From: an uncultured Sphaerochaeta sp.
Lineage (GTDB): Bacteria > Spirochaetota > Spirochaetia > Sphaerochaetales > Sphaerochaetaceae
Reading direction: 5' to 3'
NCBI RefSeq assembly: GCF_963676285.1
Contig: NZ_OY781063.1
Span: 2,232,001-2,296,000 of the forward strand
DNA length: 64,000 nucleotides
The notes under the pieces are model-generated. The model did no database searches, had not been told where the DNA came from, and saw only the letters and a list, made by a program, of their open reading frames with translations. Position numbers and translations under genes: made by a program. Shown here in pieces: positions 53,346-61,907 of this stretch (positions are counted from its first letter, which is position 1; the number at the start of each line of letters is the position of its first letter).

Positions 53346-54154
53346 GAAAGCCCTTACGCTTGGCTTCTTACACCATGACCATGCTCGCAAGTTCAGTGTT
53401 TTTCATTCCTCTCTACATGGTTGTAATCAATTCATTTAAAACGAGAAGAGAGGCAGGATTCTTCTCAATTTCACTTCCTTCCAATTGGCAGTTTGAAAAT
53501 TATCTGGAGGTCTTCAGGAGTGCAAATATCCTTCGGGCATTCAATAATGGATTGATCATCTCAGTTGGCTCTGGACTGATAATAATTCTTTTGGCCTCTC
53601 TCGCCGCATATGTACTTGGAAGATCGAGAGAGCAGTGGGCTCCCGCTCTCTATTATCTCTTTCTCAGTGGGTTGGTCATTCCGGTCGCATTCATCCCTAC
53701 CTATCTTGTTCTCGAGTATATGTCGTTACTCAACTCCTATGCTGGACTCATACTGGTAGCAGCTACCTATGGACTCCCTATGTCCATATTCCTGTATACA
53801 GGGTTTGTAAAAACCATTCCAAGGGAGTTGGATGAAGCCGCTGTATTGGAAGGATGTCCTCCCTTGACGTTTTTCTTGCAGATACTCTTTCCTTTGATGA
53901 AGCCTGTTACCATGACACTCGTCGTGTTCAATTTTGTAGGAAGCTGGAATGATATCCAGATACCACTGTATTTCTCCAGTAGTGACAAATGGGCACTTCC
54001 CTTAACTGTATATAATTTTTATGGAGCTCATGCCTCATCGTGGAATCTTATTTTTGCTGATATTGTGATAACCATTCTTCCCTTATTGTTGCTCTATCTA
54101 TTCGCCCAAAAATATATTACTGCTGGGATGACTGCGGGTGCAGTTAAAAGTTGA
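53342..54154 (+). CDS. CUT1 ABC transporter permease (MalG type), module B
   Basis: 270 residues, six membrane segments; EAA loop LDEAAVLEGCPPLTFFLQILFP. Overlaps the preceding gene by four bases (ATGA). As in module A there is no ATPase gene. Confidence 0.93.
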   Translation: MRKPLRLASYTMTMLASSVFFIPLYMVVINSFKTRREAGFFSISLPSNWQFENYLEVFRSANILRAFNNGLIISVGSGLIIILLASLAAYVLGRSREQWAPALYYLFLSGLVIPVAFIPTYLVLEYMSLLNSYAGLILVAATYGLPMSIFLYTGFVKTIPRELDEAAVLEGCPPLTFFLQILFPLMKPVTMTLVVFNFVGSWNDIQIPLYFSSSDKWALPLTVYNFYGAHASSWNLIFADIVITILPLLLLYLFAQKYITAGMTAGAVKS

Positions 54155-54187
54155 GAGTCGTTGTATGATAGGAGATGAGGTAATTCA

Positions 54188-55993
54188 ATGTTCAACAGCA
54201 TAAGATCACGCTTGATTTCTCTCATACTGCTGTACCTGCTCCTGGTAATCATTCTTGTTACGCTACTTATCTCGGCAACGTATATGAGAGACAGAAGAGC
54301 ACAGTCAGAATTATATGTGCAACAGCGAATCAACAATGCAATAGAGTTGCTGGATACTGTTATCTACCGTATGGATACGCTTGCTACCCAGTTACTGGCG
54401 AGTAATACCCTGCAAGAGATGTTCTTTAGTGCAAATAGGCAGTCTTACGCAGATCGCAATTACTTTGAACATAATCTTGAACAGAAGAAAATCGCCCAGG
54501 ATATTCTTTGGGCTTTCAACTCACCCAATACGCAAGCTCAGAATGTGAGTATCTTCAGTGATTCCACCTACTTGGGGTTGAGGTATACACCCACTGTTTC
54601 ACGTACCAAGGAGGTATCTTCGTGGGATATGTACAGGGTAGATGAGGATCAGAATTTTACTCTTTTACCACCCCATCAGGATTATTGGGGTGGCATGCAG
54701 GAGCAGGAAGTTTTTTCCTTGGTTCGTCCTTTCATTGGAACCAATTTTGGATTCATCAAGTTAGGGACGATTGAAGTGATGGAATCTGCTTCCTATTTGG
54801 AAGAAATCTTTGCAATTACAGAATCTGAAACAGGTCTCTCCTTCTTGGTAATCGATGGAGAGGGCAATACGATTCATGCAACGAGTGAACGAAGTCATGA
54901 AGATATCGTACGATTACAAGAAGTGCAGCGTATAGATGCTAAACAGGATATAGTTCCTATTGAATTGAGTGATGGTTCGTATATGCTGGCTAGTGGGAAT
55001 TTGTCGTCTGTTGGATGGGATGTGTTTCTCATCCAGCCTGAGTCGCTTTATAACGCTCCACTGCGTACCTTGATCTTCCAATTACTTGCTCTGTTCCTGG
55101 CACTCACTACTTGTATATTTATCATCATGATCATCATCGTCAACAGGGTAACCCGGCCACTGGAACAGCTGATAGAAGATATTGACAGTTTCTCTCTCTA
55201 TGAAGAACCAACTATCCACGAATGCAGTTTGCAGGAAGTGAGTGAGATACAGCAAACCTTTCTTCGTCTTGTTTCAAGGCTTAGGGAATCATCGGATAAA
55301 CTTCTCATTGCAAATGAGACAGAACTGAATCTTCGGATTATGACACTCCAGGCAAAAATTAACCCCCATTTCTTGTTCAACTCCTTAACGGCAATAAGTG
55401 CAGTTGCTTCAGAAGAAGGAGCAGAGAAGGTCCCTGTCATGTGCAGGCAACTGAGTGAACTGTTTCGTTATACCAGTAGTGGGAATGAAGGGGAGACCAC
55501 TCTTGTAAATGAAATTGACAATGTACGGACATATATGGAGTTTATGACGTGGCGATTTGAAGATTTTTTCTCGTACTCAATAGATATACAAGGAGATACA
55601 AGCCAAATATATGTACCAAAACTCATACTGCAACCATTGGTGGAAAATGCTTTCACTCATGGTTTCAAGAATGCGTATCCCCCTTATCGCATCCAGATTG
55701 CGTGCAATGTAACCTCTGATGGATGGAATATCAGGCTTGAGGATAACGGGGCAGGGTTCTCGCCAACTGTGCTGAGTGAATTGAATTTGCTCTTTCACAA
55801 CATCGATCAGATCATTGGGAATAAATTGGACTACAAGGAGTTGAAAGCGCACGATATGGCTCTGGTAAATATTTATATACGCTTACGGTTGCAATATAAG
55901 GAACGATTTTCTTTGGATATTACAGAGGCATGTCCTGGCAAAGGGAGTGTAGTAATGCTGTGCGTGGCAGGAAATGAGGCAGGTTGTCTATGA
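54188..55993 (+). CDS. YesM-type sensor histidine kinase
   Basis: 601 residues. TM1 about 12-34, extracellular Cache-like region about 35-295, TM2 about 296-322, a HAMP-like linker, then a His_kinase domain with LQAKINPHFLFNSLTAIS (phospho-His in NPHFLFN) and an HATPase with LVENAFTHGF and EDNGAGFS. This is the class that senses extracytoplasmic carbohydrate signals and works with an AraC-type response regulator, encoded next with an ATGA overlap. It lies directly after the sugar importer genes, so it likely controls module B. Confidence 0.93.
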   Translation: MFNSIRSRLISLILLYLLLVIILVTLLISATYMRDRRAQSELYVQQRINNAIELLDTVIYRMDTLATQLLASNTLQEMFFSANRQSYADRNYFEHNLEQKKIAQDILWAFNSPNTQAQNVSIFSDSTYLGLRYTPTVSRTKEVSSWDMYRVDEDQNFTLLPPHQDYWGGMQEQEVFSLVRPFIGTNFGFIKLGTIEVMESASYLEEIFAITESETGLSFLVIDGEGNTIHATSERSHEDIVRLQEVQRIDAKQDIVPIELSDGSYMLASGNLSSVGWDVFLIQPESLYNAPLRTLIFQLLALFLALTTCIFIIMIIIVNRVTRPLEQLIEDIDSFSLYEEPTIHECSLQEVSEIQQTFLRLVSRLRESSDKLLIANETELNLRIMTLQAKINPHFLFNSLTAISAVASEEGAEKVPVMCRQLSELFRYTSSGNEGETTLVNEIDNVRTYMEFMTWRFEDFFSYSIDIQGDTSQIYVPKLILQPLVENAFTHGFKNAYPPYRIQIACNVTSDGWNIRLEDNGAGFSPTVLSELNLLFHNIDQIIGNKLDYKELKAHDMALVNIYIRLRLQYKERFSLDITEACPGKGSVVMLCVAGNEAGCL

Positions 55994-57486
55994 TACATGT
56001 AGTTATTATTGATGATGAACCAATCATTATCAGGAATATTCAGCGACTATTTTCTGAGAGTGATCCTGATTTTGCCGTAGTGGGTAGCGCAACCAATGGT
56101 GAAGAAGGATATCAACTTATCAAGCGTTTGCAACCTGATATGGCTTGTATCGATATCAGTATGCCTATTCTTGATGGTATCCAGATGGCCGAGAGATTAA
56201 GGGAGGAGCAGGACACTACTCCATTGGTCATCATCAGTGGATATAGTGAGTTCGAAAAAGCAAAAAAAGCCGTACAGCTACAAGTGCTTGATTACCTGGT
56301 AAAACCTCTTGATAAGACCTCCTTCAATGTCTTTCTCAATAACATCAAGCCTAAACTGCTTGTTGCTCAACATACGAGGAAACAGCAGCGCTTTGAGGAG
56401 ATGCTTTCTGTTTCAGAAAAAACGCTCTCTCCGACAAATACACCACTACTTGGTGCAAGCATCTGTTTTGGTTCATATCATTTCTCTCGATCGAATCTCT
56501 TTGAATGTTCCTTGGACTTCCCCAACCAGTTGGAACTGCAAGAGATTCTCAGGCCATTGCTTTCATCACAGGTGTTTTTTGTAGTGCCTGGACGGTACCA
56601 CAACGAATATCTGCTGGTAATTGAAGATGCGAAAGAGTCACCAAGTACGCTATTCCCTGCCCTCTACCGGAGGTTGTTGGAAAGGGCAGGAGCAGTTCCC
56701 ATTACGCTTGTGTATTACCCAGAATTGTTGGATTCAGCACAACTTCGTATGTATGAACAACGGCTTTCCCAGGCATTATATGGACTCAGCATTTTTGGAC
56801 GCTCAAGCCTGTTTTCTCACGATGCAACACCAGAGAACATAGATATCCAGTCTGAATTTCATGAAGAGTTGTCACTCTTGCAGCATACAAAACAAAGGCT
56901 GGGGGAATCAAAGCAACTGATTGAATCAATCTTGAAACGGTGTGAAGAGCGTTCTTTGTCCCAGCGTTATCTGTTGAGTTTGATTAGACTGGTTTTCTCC
57001 AAATTATCCTATCCTGAACACTCAATTGATCTCACAATGATGCTTGATGTAGCATTTGGAAACTCAGTGAGTTATGAAACCCTTCAAAGACAACTGTTTG
57101 AATTGCTCGAACAAAGCTATACACAACGCGGGGAGATAGAAGGGTATGACAACCAAGGGCTCATGATTCAAATGAAAACATATCTTGAGAGCCACTATAG
57201 TGAACGGATCCGAATCCAGGATCTGGCAGAATCGTTTGGGTTCAACTATTCATATCTCTGTATTCTTTTTAAGAAATATATCGGGGAGTCTCCAAATGAG
57301 TACCTTATCAGATGCAGGATACATGAGGCGAAGGCTTTACTGTTACGTTTGGAAACCATGAATATAAAGGCTGTTGCGGCTTCTGTGGGGTATGAAGACT
57401 CTTACTATTTCAGTCGGATTTTTAGGAAACATACCGGCATGACCCCCTCAGAATTCCGCAAGCGTCATATGCTAGAAACAACGTAA
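55990..57486 (+). CDS. YesN-type response regulator with AraC HTH
   Basis: About 498 residues; ATG at 55990 overlaps the kinase stop. Receiver about 1-120 (IIDDEP, CIDISMPILDG, YLVKPLD), a long middle region, and a C-terminal AraC-family double HTH (RIQDLAESFGFNYSYLCILF, VAASVGYEDSYYFSRIF, GMTPSEFRKRH). Phosphorylated by the adjacent kinase, it would activate the importer and hydrolase genes of module B. Confidence 0.94.
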   Translation: MIHVVIIDDEPIIIRNIQRLFSESDPDFAVVGSATNGEEGYQLIKRLQPDMACIDISMPILDGIQMAERLREEQDTTPLVIISGYSEFEKAKKAVQLQVLDYLVKPLDKTSFNVFLNNIKPKLLVAQHTRKQQRFEEMLSVSEKTLSPTNTPLLGASICFGSYHFSRSNLFECSLDFPNQLELQEILRPLLSSQVFFVVPGRYHNEYLLVIEDAKESPSTLFPALYRRLLERAGAVPITLVYYPELLDSAQLRMYEQRLSQALYGLSIFGRSSLFSHDATPENIDIQSEFHEELSLLQHTKQRLGESKQLIESILKRCEERSLSQRYLLSLIRLVFSKLSYPEHSIDLTMMLDVAFGNSVSYETLQRQLFELLEQSYTQRGEIEGYDNQGLMIQMKTYLESHYSERIRIQDLAESFGFNYSYLCILFKKYIGESPNEYLIRCRIHEAKALLLRLETMNIKAVAASVGYEDSYYFSRIFRKHTGMTPSEFRKRHMLETT

Positions 57487-57514
57487 GAATAATCATTAGG
57501 AGTAACATTGTAGT

Positions 57515-58534
57515 ATGGACACACATGTATTTAAGCCAGGCAAACCTTGGAAAGACACAGAGGGGAATCTCATTCAAGCACACGGGGGCTCTGTGTTGCA
57601 TCATGAAGGGGTGTATTATTGGTATGGGGAAGATAAATCCAATTATGTTCCAAAAGGAAAGAACTGGCATAACGGGGTGAGATGTTACCAATCAGAGAAT
57701 CTCTATGATTGGACAGATATGGGGACCATCCTGGCAGTATCGGATGACCCTGATCATCCGATGCATCCTTCCCGGATCATGGATAGACCCCATATTGTAT
57801 ATAACAAGCGGACTGATACATTTGTGATGTGGATTAAGTTTGCCGGGACAGAAGAAGCTCCTACTGATTGGATGACCCAATACATGGGTATTGCTACCTC
57901 AAGCAGTATGGATACCCCATTTACCCTTATAAAAACAATACGCCCATTGGGTATGGAAACAGGAGATTTCGATCTCTGGGTTGATGAGCGGGACGGGAAG
58001 GGCTACTTCATAGCTGACAGGGTGCATACCGAACTTATCATTGCAGATTTAACCGACGATTACCTGGATGTGAGCGGATACTACTCAAGTCATTGTCCCC
58101 GGACTGAACCCCCTCTAGCTCGAGAGGCTCCCTGTTTCTTTAAAAGGGGAGATAGGTATCATATGATCAGTAGTGGAACTACTGGATATAACCCAAACCC
58201 AACAGAAGCCATGGTGGCACAGCTTCCCCATGGAACCTATGTACTGCAGGGATCTTTCTGCATCGATGATGAGAAGCTTACCAGTTTTGATTGTCAATTC
58301 AGTTCAGTATTCAAGCATCCTACTCGCTACGGTTTGTATATAGCCATCGGTGATCGTTGGATGGCAAAAACCACTCTCATCGATGGGCAGCAAGAGGCTG
58401 AGACCAGAGAAGCAACCTATATTTGGCTTCCCATCAGGTTCCTTGATGATCGACCGTTCGTGGAATGGAGAGAGACTTGGAGCCTCGATGAATATCCTGT
58501 GGATGATGGCCCACTTCCTTGGTGGAAACGATAG
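57515..58534 (+). CDS. GH43-like glycoside hydrolase, intracellular
   Basis: 339 residues, no signal peptide. Five-blade beta-propeller features of GH43-type enzymes: KPWKDTEGNLIQAHGGSVL, YYWYGEDKSN, DRPHIVYNKRTDTFVMW, GDFDLWVDERDGKGYFI, REAPCFFKRGDRYHMISSG. The acids of the GH43 triad may be Asp in the first, Asp in the third and Glu in EAPC, by position. Likely acts on the imported oligosaccharide in the cytoplasm (xylose, arabinose or galactose linkages in characterised relatives). Last gene of module B. Confidence 0.85.
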   Translation: MDTHVFKPGKPWKDTEGNLIQAHGGSVLHHEGVYYWYGEDKSNYVPKGKNWHNGVRCYQSENLYDWTDMGTILAVSDDPDHPMHPSRIMDRPHIVYNKRTDTFVMWIKFAGTEEAPTDWMTQYMGIATSSSMDTPFTLIKTIRPLGMETGDFDLWVDERDGKGYFIADRVHTELIIADLTDDYLDVSGYYSSHCPRTEPPLAREAPCFFKRGDRYHMISSGTTGYNPNPTEAMVAQLPHGTYVLQGSFCIDDEKLTSFDCQFSSVFKHPTRYGLYIAIGDRWMAKTTLIDGQQEAETREATYIWLPIRFLDDRPFVEWRETWSLDEYPVDDGPLPWWKR

Positions 58535-58563
58535 ATAACTGCAACGAACATGAAGGTAATAGG

Positions 58564-58587
58564 CTCCGGTCATAGACAGGACCGGAG
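58564..58587. terminator. Hairpin between module B and sulP
   Basis: Stem CTCCGGTC/GACCGGAG, eight-base loop, in the 71-base gap between the convergent GH43-like and sulP genes. No clear T-run on either strand, so terminator function is probable rather than certain. Confidence 0.55.
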
Positions 58588-58605
58588 TCGGTGGATGTCT
58601 AACTT

Positions 58606-60273
58606 TCATTGGATTGTCGAAAAGCGCTGCTTCAACCTCTCATGGCTACTAATCATTGCCTCTTCAATGTTTGGGAAGATGGAGGATTCCGCTATGAGAT
58701 GGTGTTTCAGGAATTTCTCCTTCAGGTTGTCGTTCAGACCACTGAAGAGTACCTGGATATCCTTTCTCTTCATATCGGAGAGAAGGACCCTCAGCTTTGC
58801 TATTCCATCTGAGTCTACGATGGGCACATAACGGAAACGCAGGATAAGAATCTTGTAGCCTTTATCGAGTTTCTCTTCAATGTTCAATAGATGGAATACC
58901 GAGCCAAAGAACATGGGGCCGTTGATTTCCACGATCCGAATCCTCTTGTCATATTCTCCAAGCTCTTGGGAGAAGATCAACTGGTCATCGACCTTGGAGT
59001 ACATCAAGGGGCTGAGTTCCACTCCATCAGCCATTCTCTTCATGAAGAGGATGACAGCCAGCAGGAACCCTACCGGGATGGCTATGGTAAGGTCGGTCAA
59101 AAGGGTGAGTATAAAGGTAGTGAGTAGGACAGCAGACTCATACCGGTTCACCTTCAGATTACTGAGGAATACATGGATCTCACTCATTCTCCAGGCAACA
59201 ATGATAAGGATGCCTGCCAAGGCAGCCATCGGGACAAACTTGACGACCGGCATTGCTACTAGGTAGATGAACAGGAAGGTGAGGGCATGCACAACGCCGG
59301 CTATAGGAGTCCGACCACCGTTGTTCACATTTGCTGCAGTTCTTGCAATTGCCCCAGTTACAGGAATTCCTCCAACCAGGGAGACTGCGGTATTTGCTAA
59401 TCCCATGGCGATGAGTTCCACATTCGACCGGTGGTGTCCACCGATCATGCTGTCGGCAACGACGGCGGAGAGCAGGGATTCCAGTGCACCGAGAAGGGCG
59501 ATGGAGAAGGCAGCAGGCAGCAGGGTCATGAGTGTCTCTTTGTTGATGGTGAAGAATGTAATGTGAGGAACCTGGAACGTAATCGTACCAAAACGGTCTC
59601 CGATGGTCTCCACAGGAACCCCCAGTATTGAGGTCAGCAGGGTAACCAGAACCAGCGAAGCAAAGACAGCAGGGACCTTCTTGGTAAGTTTTGGTAGGAG
59701 AAGAATGATGGCAATGGTTGCAAGCCCCACTGTCAGTGACCAAGGGTCAGTGAGATGAAGATTACTTGCGTAGTAAACAAGTTTCTCTAGAAACTCACTG
59801 GGGATGCTTTTCTCTGGTAACCCAAGGAAATCATTGATCTGGGTCATGAAGATTAGGACAGCGATACCACCGGTAAAGCCGGTGATGAGGGTCTGGGGTA
59901 TGTACTTGAGCAGGGAGCCCATCTTGAAGAGCCCCATGAGGATCAGGATGATTCCTGCAAGGAAGGTCGCAATAAGGAGCCCCTCCATACCATGGGTGGT
60001 AAGGATGGAGACGATGATGACGATGAAGGCACCGGTGGGGCCTCCGATTTGGACTCTGCTTCCTCCAAAGAGGGAGACGATGAGTCCTCCAACGATTGCA
60101 GTCAACAGGCCGGTCTCAGGAGATACTCCAGAGGCAATGGCAAACGCGATTGCAAGGGGAAGGGCTATTACCCCAACAATGATTCCACTGATGATGTCTT
60201 TCTTGATCTGTTCTTTCCCAATCCCCTCTTTTATAAGGGTAAAGAGCTTTGGTTCCCATTCCTTATTACGCAC
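58606..60273 (-). CDS. SulP-family anion transporter with STAS domain
   Basis: About 555 residues from a GTG at 60273, chosen because AGGAG is eight bases upstream; a frame open to 60405 overlaps the next gene's end. Transmembrane part about 30-420 with SulP motifs (GIIVGVIALPLAIAFAIASG, GGSRVQIGGPTGAFI, NVELIAMGLANT). C-terminal STAS domain about 440-550 (EINGPMFFGSV, FRYVPIVDSDGIAKL). Family members move sulfate, bicarbonate or other anions. A 364-base copy of its 3' end lies at 50611-50974. Confidence 0.94.
   Translation of the reverse strand: MRNKEWEPKLFTLIKEGIGKEQIKKDIISGIIVGVIALPLAIAFAIASGVSPETGLLTAIVGGLIVSLFGGSRVQIGGPTGAFIVIIVSILTTHGMEGLLIATFLAGIILILMGLFKMGSLLKYIPQTLITGFTGGIAVLIFMTQINDFLGLPEKSIPSEFLEKLVYYASNLHLTDPWSLTVGLATIAIILLLPKLTKKVPAVFASLVLVTLLTSILGVPVETIGDRFGTITFQVPHITFFTINKETLMTLLPAAFSIALLGALESLLSAVVADSMIGGHHRSNVELIAMGLANTAVSLVGGIPVTGAIARTAANVNNGGRTPIAGVVHALTFLFIYLVAMPVVKFVPMAALAGILIIVAWRMSEIHVFLSNLKVNRYESAVLLTTFILTLLTDLTIAIPVGFLLAVILFMKRMADGVELSPLMYSKVDDQLIFSQELGEYDKRIRIVEINGPMFFGSVFHLLNIEEKLDKGYKILILRFRYVPIVDSDGIAKLRVLLSDMKRKDIQVLFSGLNDNLKEKFLKHHLIAESSIFPNIEEAMISSHERLKQRFSTIQ
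58630..58993. repeat. 364-bp direct repeat, right copy (sulP 3' end)
   Basis: Within the complete sulP gene; matches 50611-50974 with 13 mismatches and no gaps. Confidence 0.93.
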
Positions 60274-60380
60274 TTCTTCTCTCCTGGGTGAGGTATACTC
60301 CAGTTTTAATAATATGCCAATTGGGTAATACAGATAATCCAAGAAAGAGTTACTGATAATTGAAGAGCTAGTGACCTTTA

Positions 60381-61577
60381 TTAATACATCATGCCCAATA
60401 ACCATAAGGGAATGGTATTTCCCCCGGGGTAATCGGTGTCATCACGTATTACAAAGTCAGCTTTTTTGGGACGTTTAGAAGGCCCTCCCACCTCAATTTT
60501 TACTTGACTTGAGCCTTTAGCTCCTGTTTTGGAAACGACAAAATCTCCCGTGGTCTCGTCTTTTGTTGCTTCAACCAGATAGCCCCCATATGAGCAGAGC
60601 ATAGTAACCAAGGCTTCCCTTGCATTACCAACATCTCCTCCGAGTACTGTGTAGAAGGCTGGATCAGAGAAGAAGAGTTTCTCACCTGCGCTTTTTACTT
60701 TGGTGGTATGTTCTTTTCTGATAATACGGAGGAGGTCAACTGATTCCATTACCTGTAGTAATTGATAGAGTTTGTCAGCACCGATTCCCCAATCGCTGCA
60801 GAGAGAACGGACCTGAAGGCGAGGAATGGATGTACCAGCCAGTGTACCAGAAACTGCCTTCATCAACCGAAGGTTGCCATCAGTTATGGAAGGAAGAAAG
60901 AATGGGATGTCACTGTAGAGTGTTTTATCAAGAATTGAGAGCATTCGGTTATTGAAGTCTCCCTCACTGTAGAAAGGACGGGTCCCTATACTTTTATACA
61001 TTCTGAATGCAGATAGGATATCGGGGGAAGGTTGTACAGGAAGCGCCTTATTTGGAGAAAAGGGGTTGTACACTGGATACTCAACACCAGTTTCAAGGTA
61101 CAGAAACTCTCGGAACGAGAGAAGCGGCATCTCAATATGCACGAAACGGCGAGAGAGATCACCTTTTCCCATTCTCAGACAAAGAGACGATGAATCACTA
61201 ATCCAGAGCGTGTGGTTAGGGAAGTCATCGTAGAGTGCTTTCATGTGTATACTCCAGTCTTTTGCAAAATGAACTTCATCAACTATTACCCCTGAATAGC
61301 CTGCAAGAAAGATGGAGACCACGATTTCATAAAGACTCTCGGTACCTAACGTGGGGTTGTCAGCCGAGAGGTACAGAATTCTCTGCTGTTGAGTGTCAGA
61401 TAGTCTCTTGGCATGGTGGAGGAGGTAGGTCGTCTTTCCAACACCTCTTGGACCGGTGAGCATGAAGGTACGTGGAAGTATATCCCTATGCCTAACAAAC
61501 GGCCGGAAGCGTTTAGGCAAGGAGGAAATACGACGTAGCATGGTTGTTTCAAGTTCAGCAATTCTTTTTATAGTCAT
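60381..61577 (-). CDS. AAA ATPase of the DUF4143 type (second copy of the class)
   Basis: 398 residues. Walker A TGPRGVGKTTYLL about 42-54, Walker B SGVIVDEVHF, sensor WISDSSSL, then a helical and DUF4143-like C-terminus with SQVKIEVGG near the end. Same class as the ATPase at 24922 but not a close copy; it lacks the flanking 30-bp palindromes and has its own dyad at 61602. Role unknown. It ends about 107 bases upstream of the sulP start and may be co-transcribed with it. Confidence 0.85.
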   Translation of the reverse strand: MTIKRIAELETTMLRRISSLPKRFRPFVRHRDILPRTFMLTGPRGVGKTTYLLHHAKRLSDTQQQRILYLSADNPTLGTESLYEIVVSIFLAGYSGVIVDEVHFAKDWSIHMKALYDDFPNHTLWISDSSSLCLRMGKGDLSRRFVHIEMPLLSFREFLYLETGVEYPVYNPFSPNKALPVQPSPDILSAFRMYKSIGTRPFYSEGDFNNRMLSILDKTLYSDIPFFLPSITDGNLRLMKAVSGTLAGTSIPRLQVRSLCSDWGIGADKLYQLLQVMESVDLLRIIRKEHTTKVKSAGEKLFFSDPAFYTVLGGDVGNAREALVTMLCSYGGYLVEATKDETTGDFVVSKTGAKGSSQVKIEVGGPSKRPKKADFVIRDDTDYPGGNTIPLWLLGMMY

Positions 61578-61601
61578 GGTATATATAGAATAGAAGTGAT
61601 A

Positions 61602-61620
61602 TGTTCCTGAGTCAAGAACA
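61602..61620. promoter_or_regulatory. 19-bp dyad upstream of the second AAA ATPase gene
   Basis: TGTTCCTGAGTCAAGAACA: all positions pair except one (C/A) around a central G. It ends 25 bases before the gene start, where a repressor of that gene would bind. Confidence 0.5.
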
Positions 61621-61907
61621 AAATAATTAAAATATTCCTATAAAATGAACATTACATTGATACTTTTCCAACAGTCGGAACAACAAAACAATTATTAGTG
61701 CATGAGTGTTTATAGTATTTGGGAAGATTGGGATGTGAAGGAAAAAACCAATGGTCATAGGTTGATTCCATGGGCCTAGAATGCCACTTAAGGGGAATTA
61801 AGAAATTTCTTGCTACTACCGAGGATAATACTTTTGGGTATAAAATCCCCCTGCGCTGGCAAGGGGAGAGGGTAAAGAGACGAAAGGCTTCCAGGTAATC
61901 GTTGCGA
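61621..61907. other. Intergenic region between the ATPase and antiporter genes
   Basis: Apart from the terminator at 61842-61866, about 290 bases without a supported gene. A - strand frame (61652-61933) has no SD and overlaps the antiporter end. Confidence 0.5.
61842..61866 (-). terminator. Terminator of the antiporter gene
   Basis: Read on the - strand: CCCCTT stem half, short loop, AGGGG, then ATTTTA. It lies about 42 bases after the antiporter stop. Confidence 0.65.

Noticed and set aside
60274..60405. N-terminal extension of SulP
   Set aside because: Overlaps the end of the ATPase gene and has no SD, while the GTG at 60273 has AGGAG.
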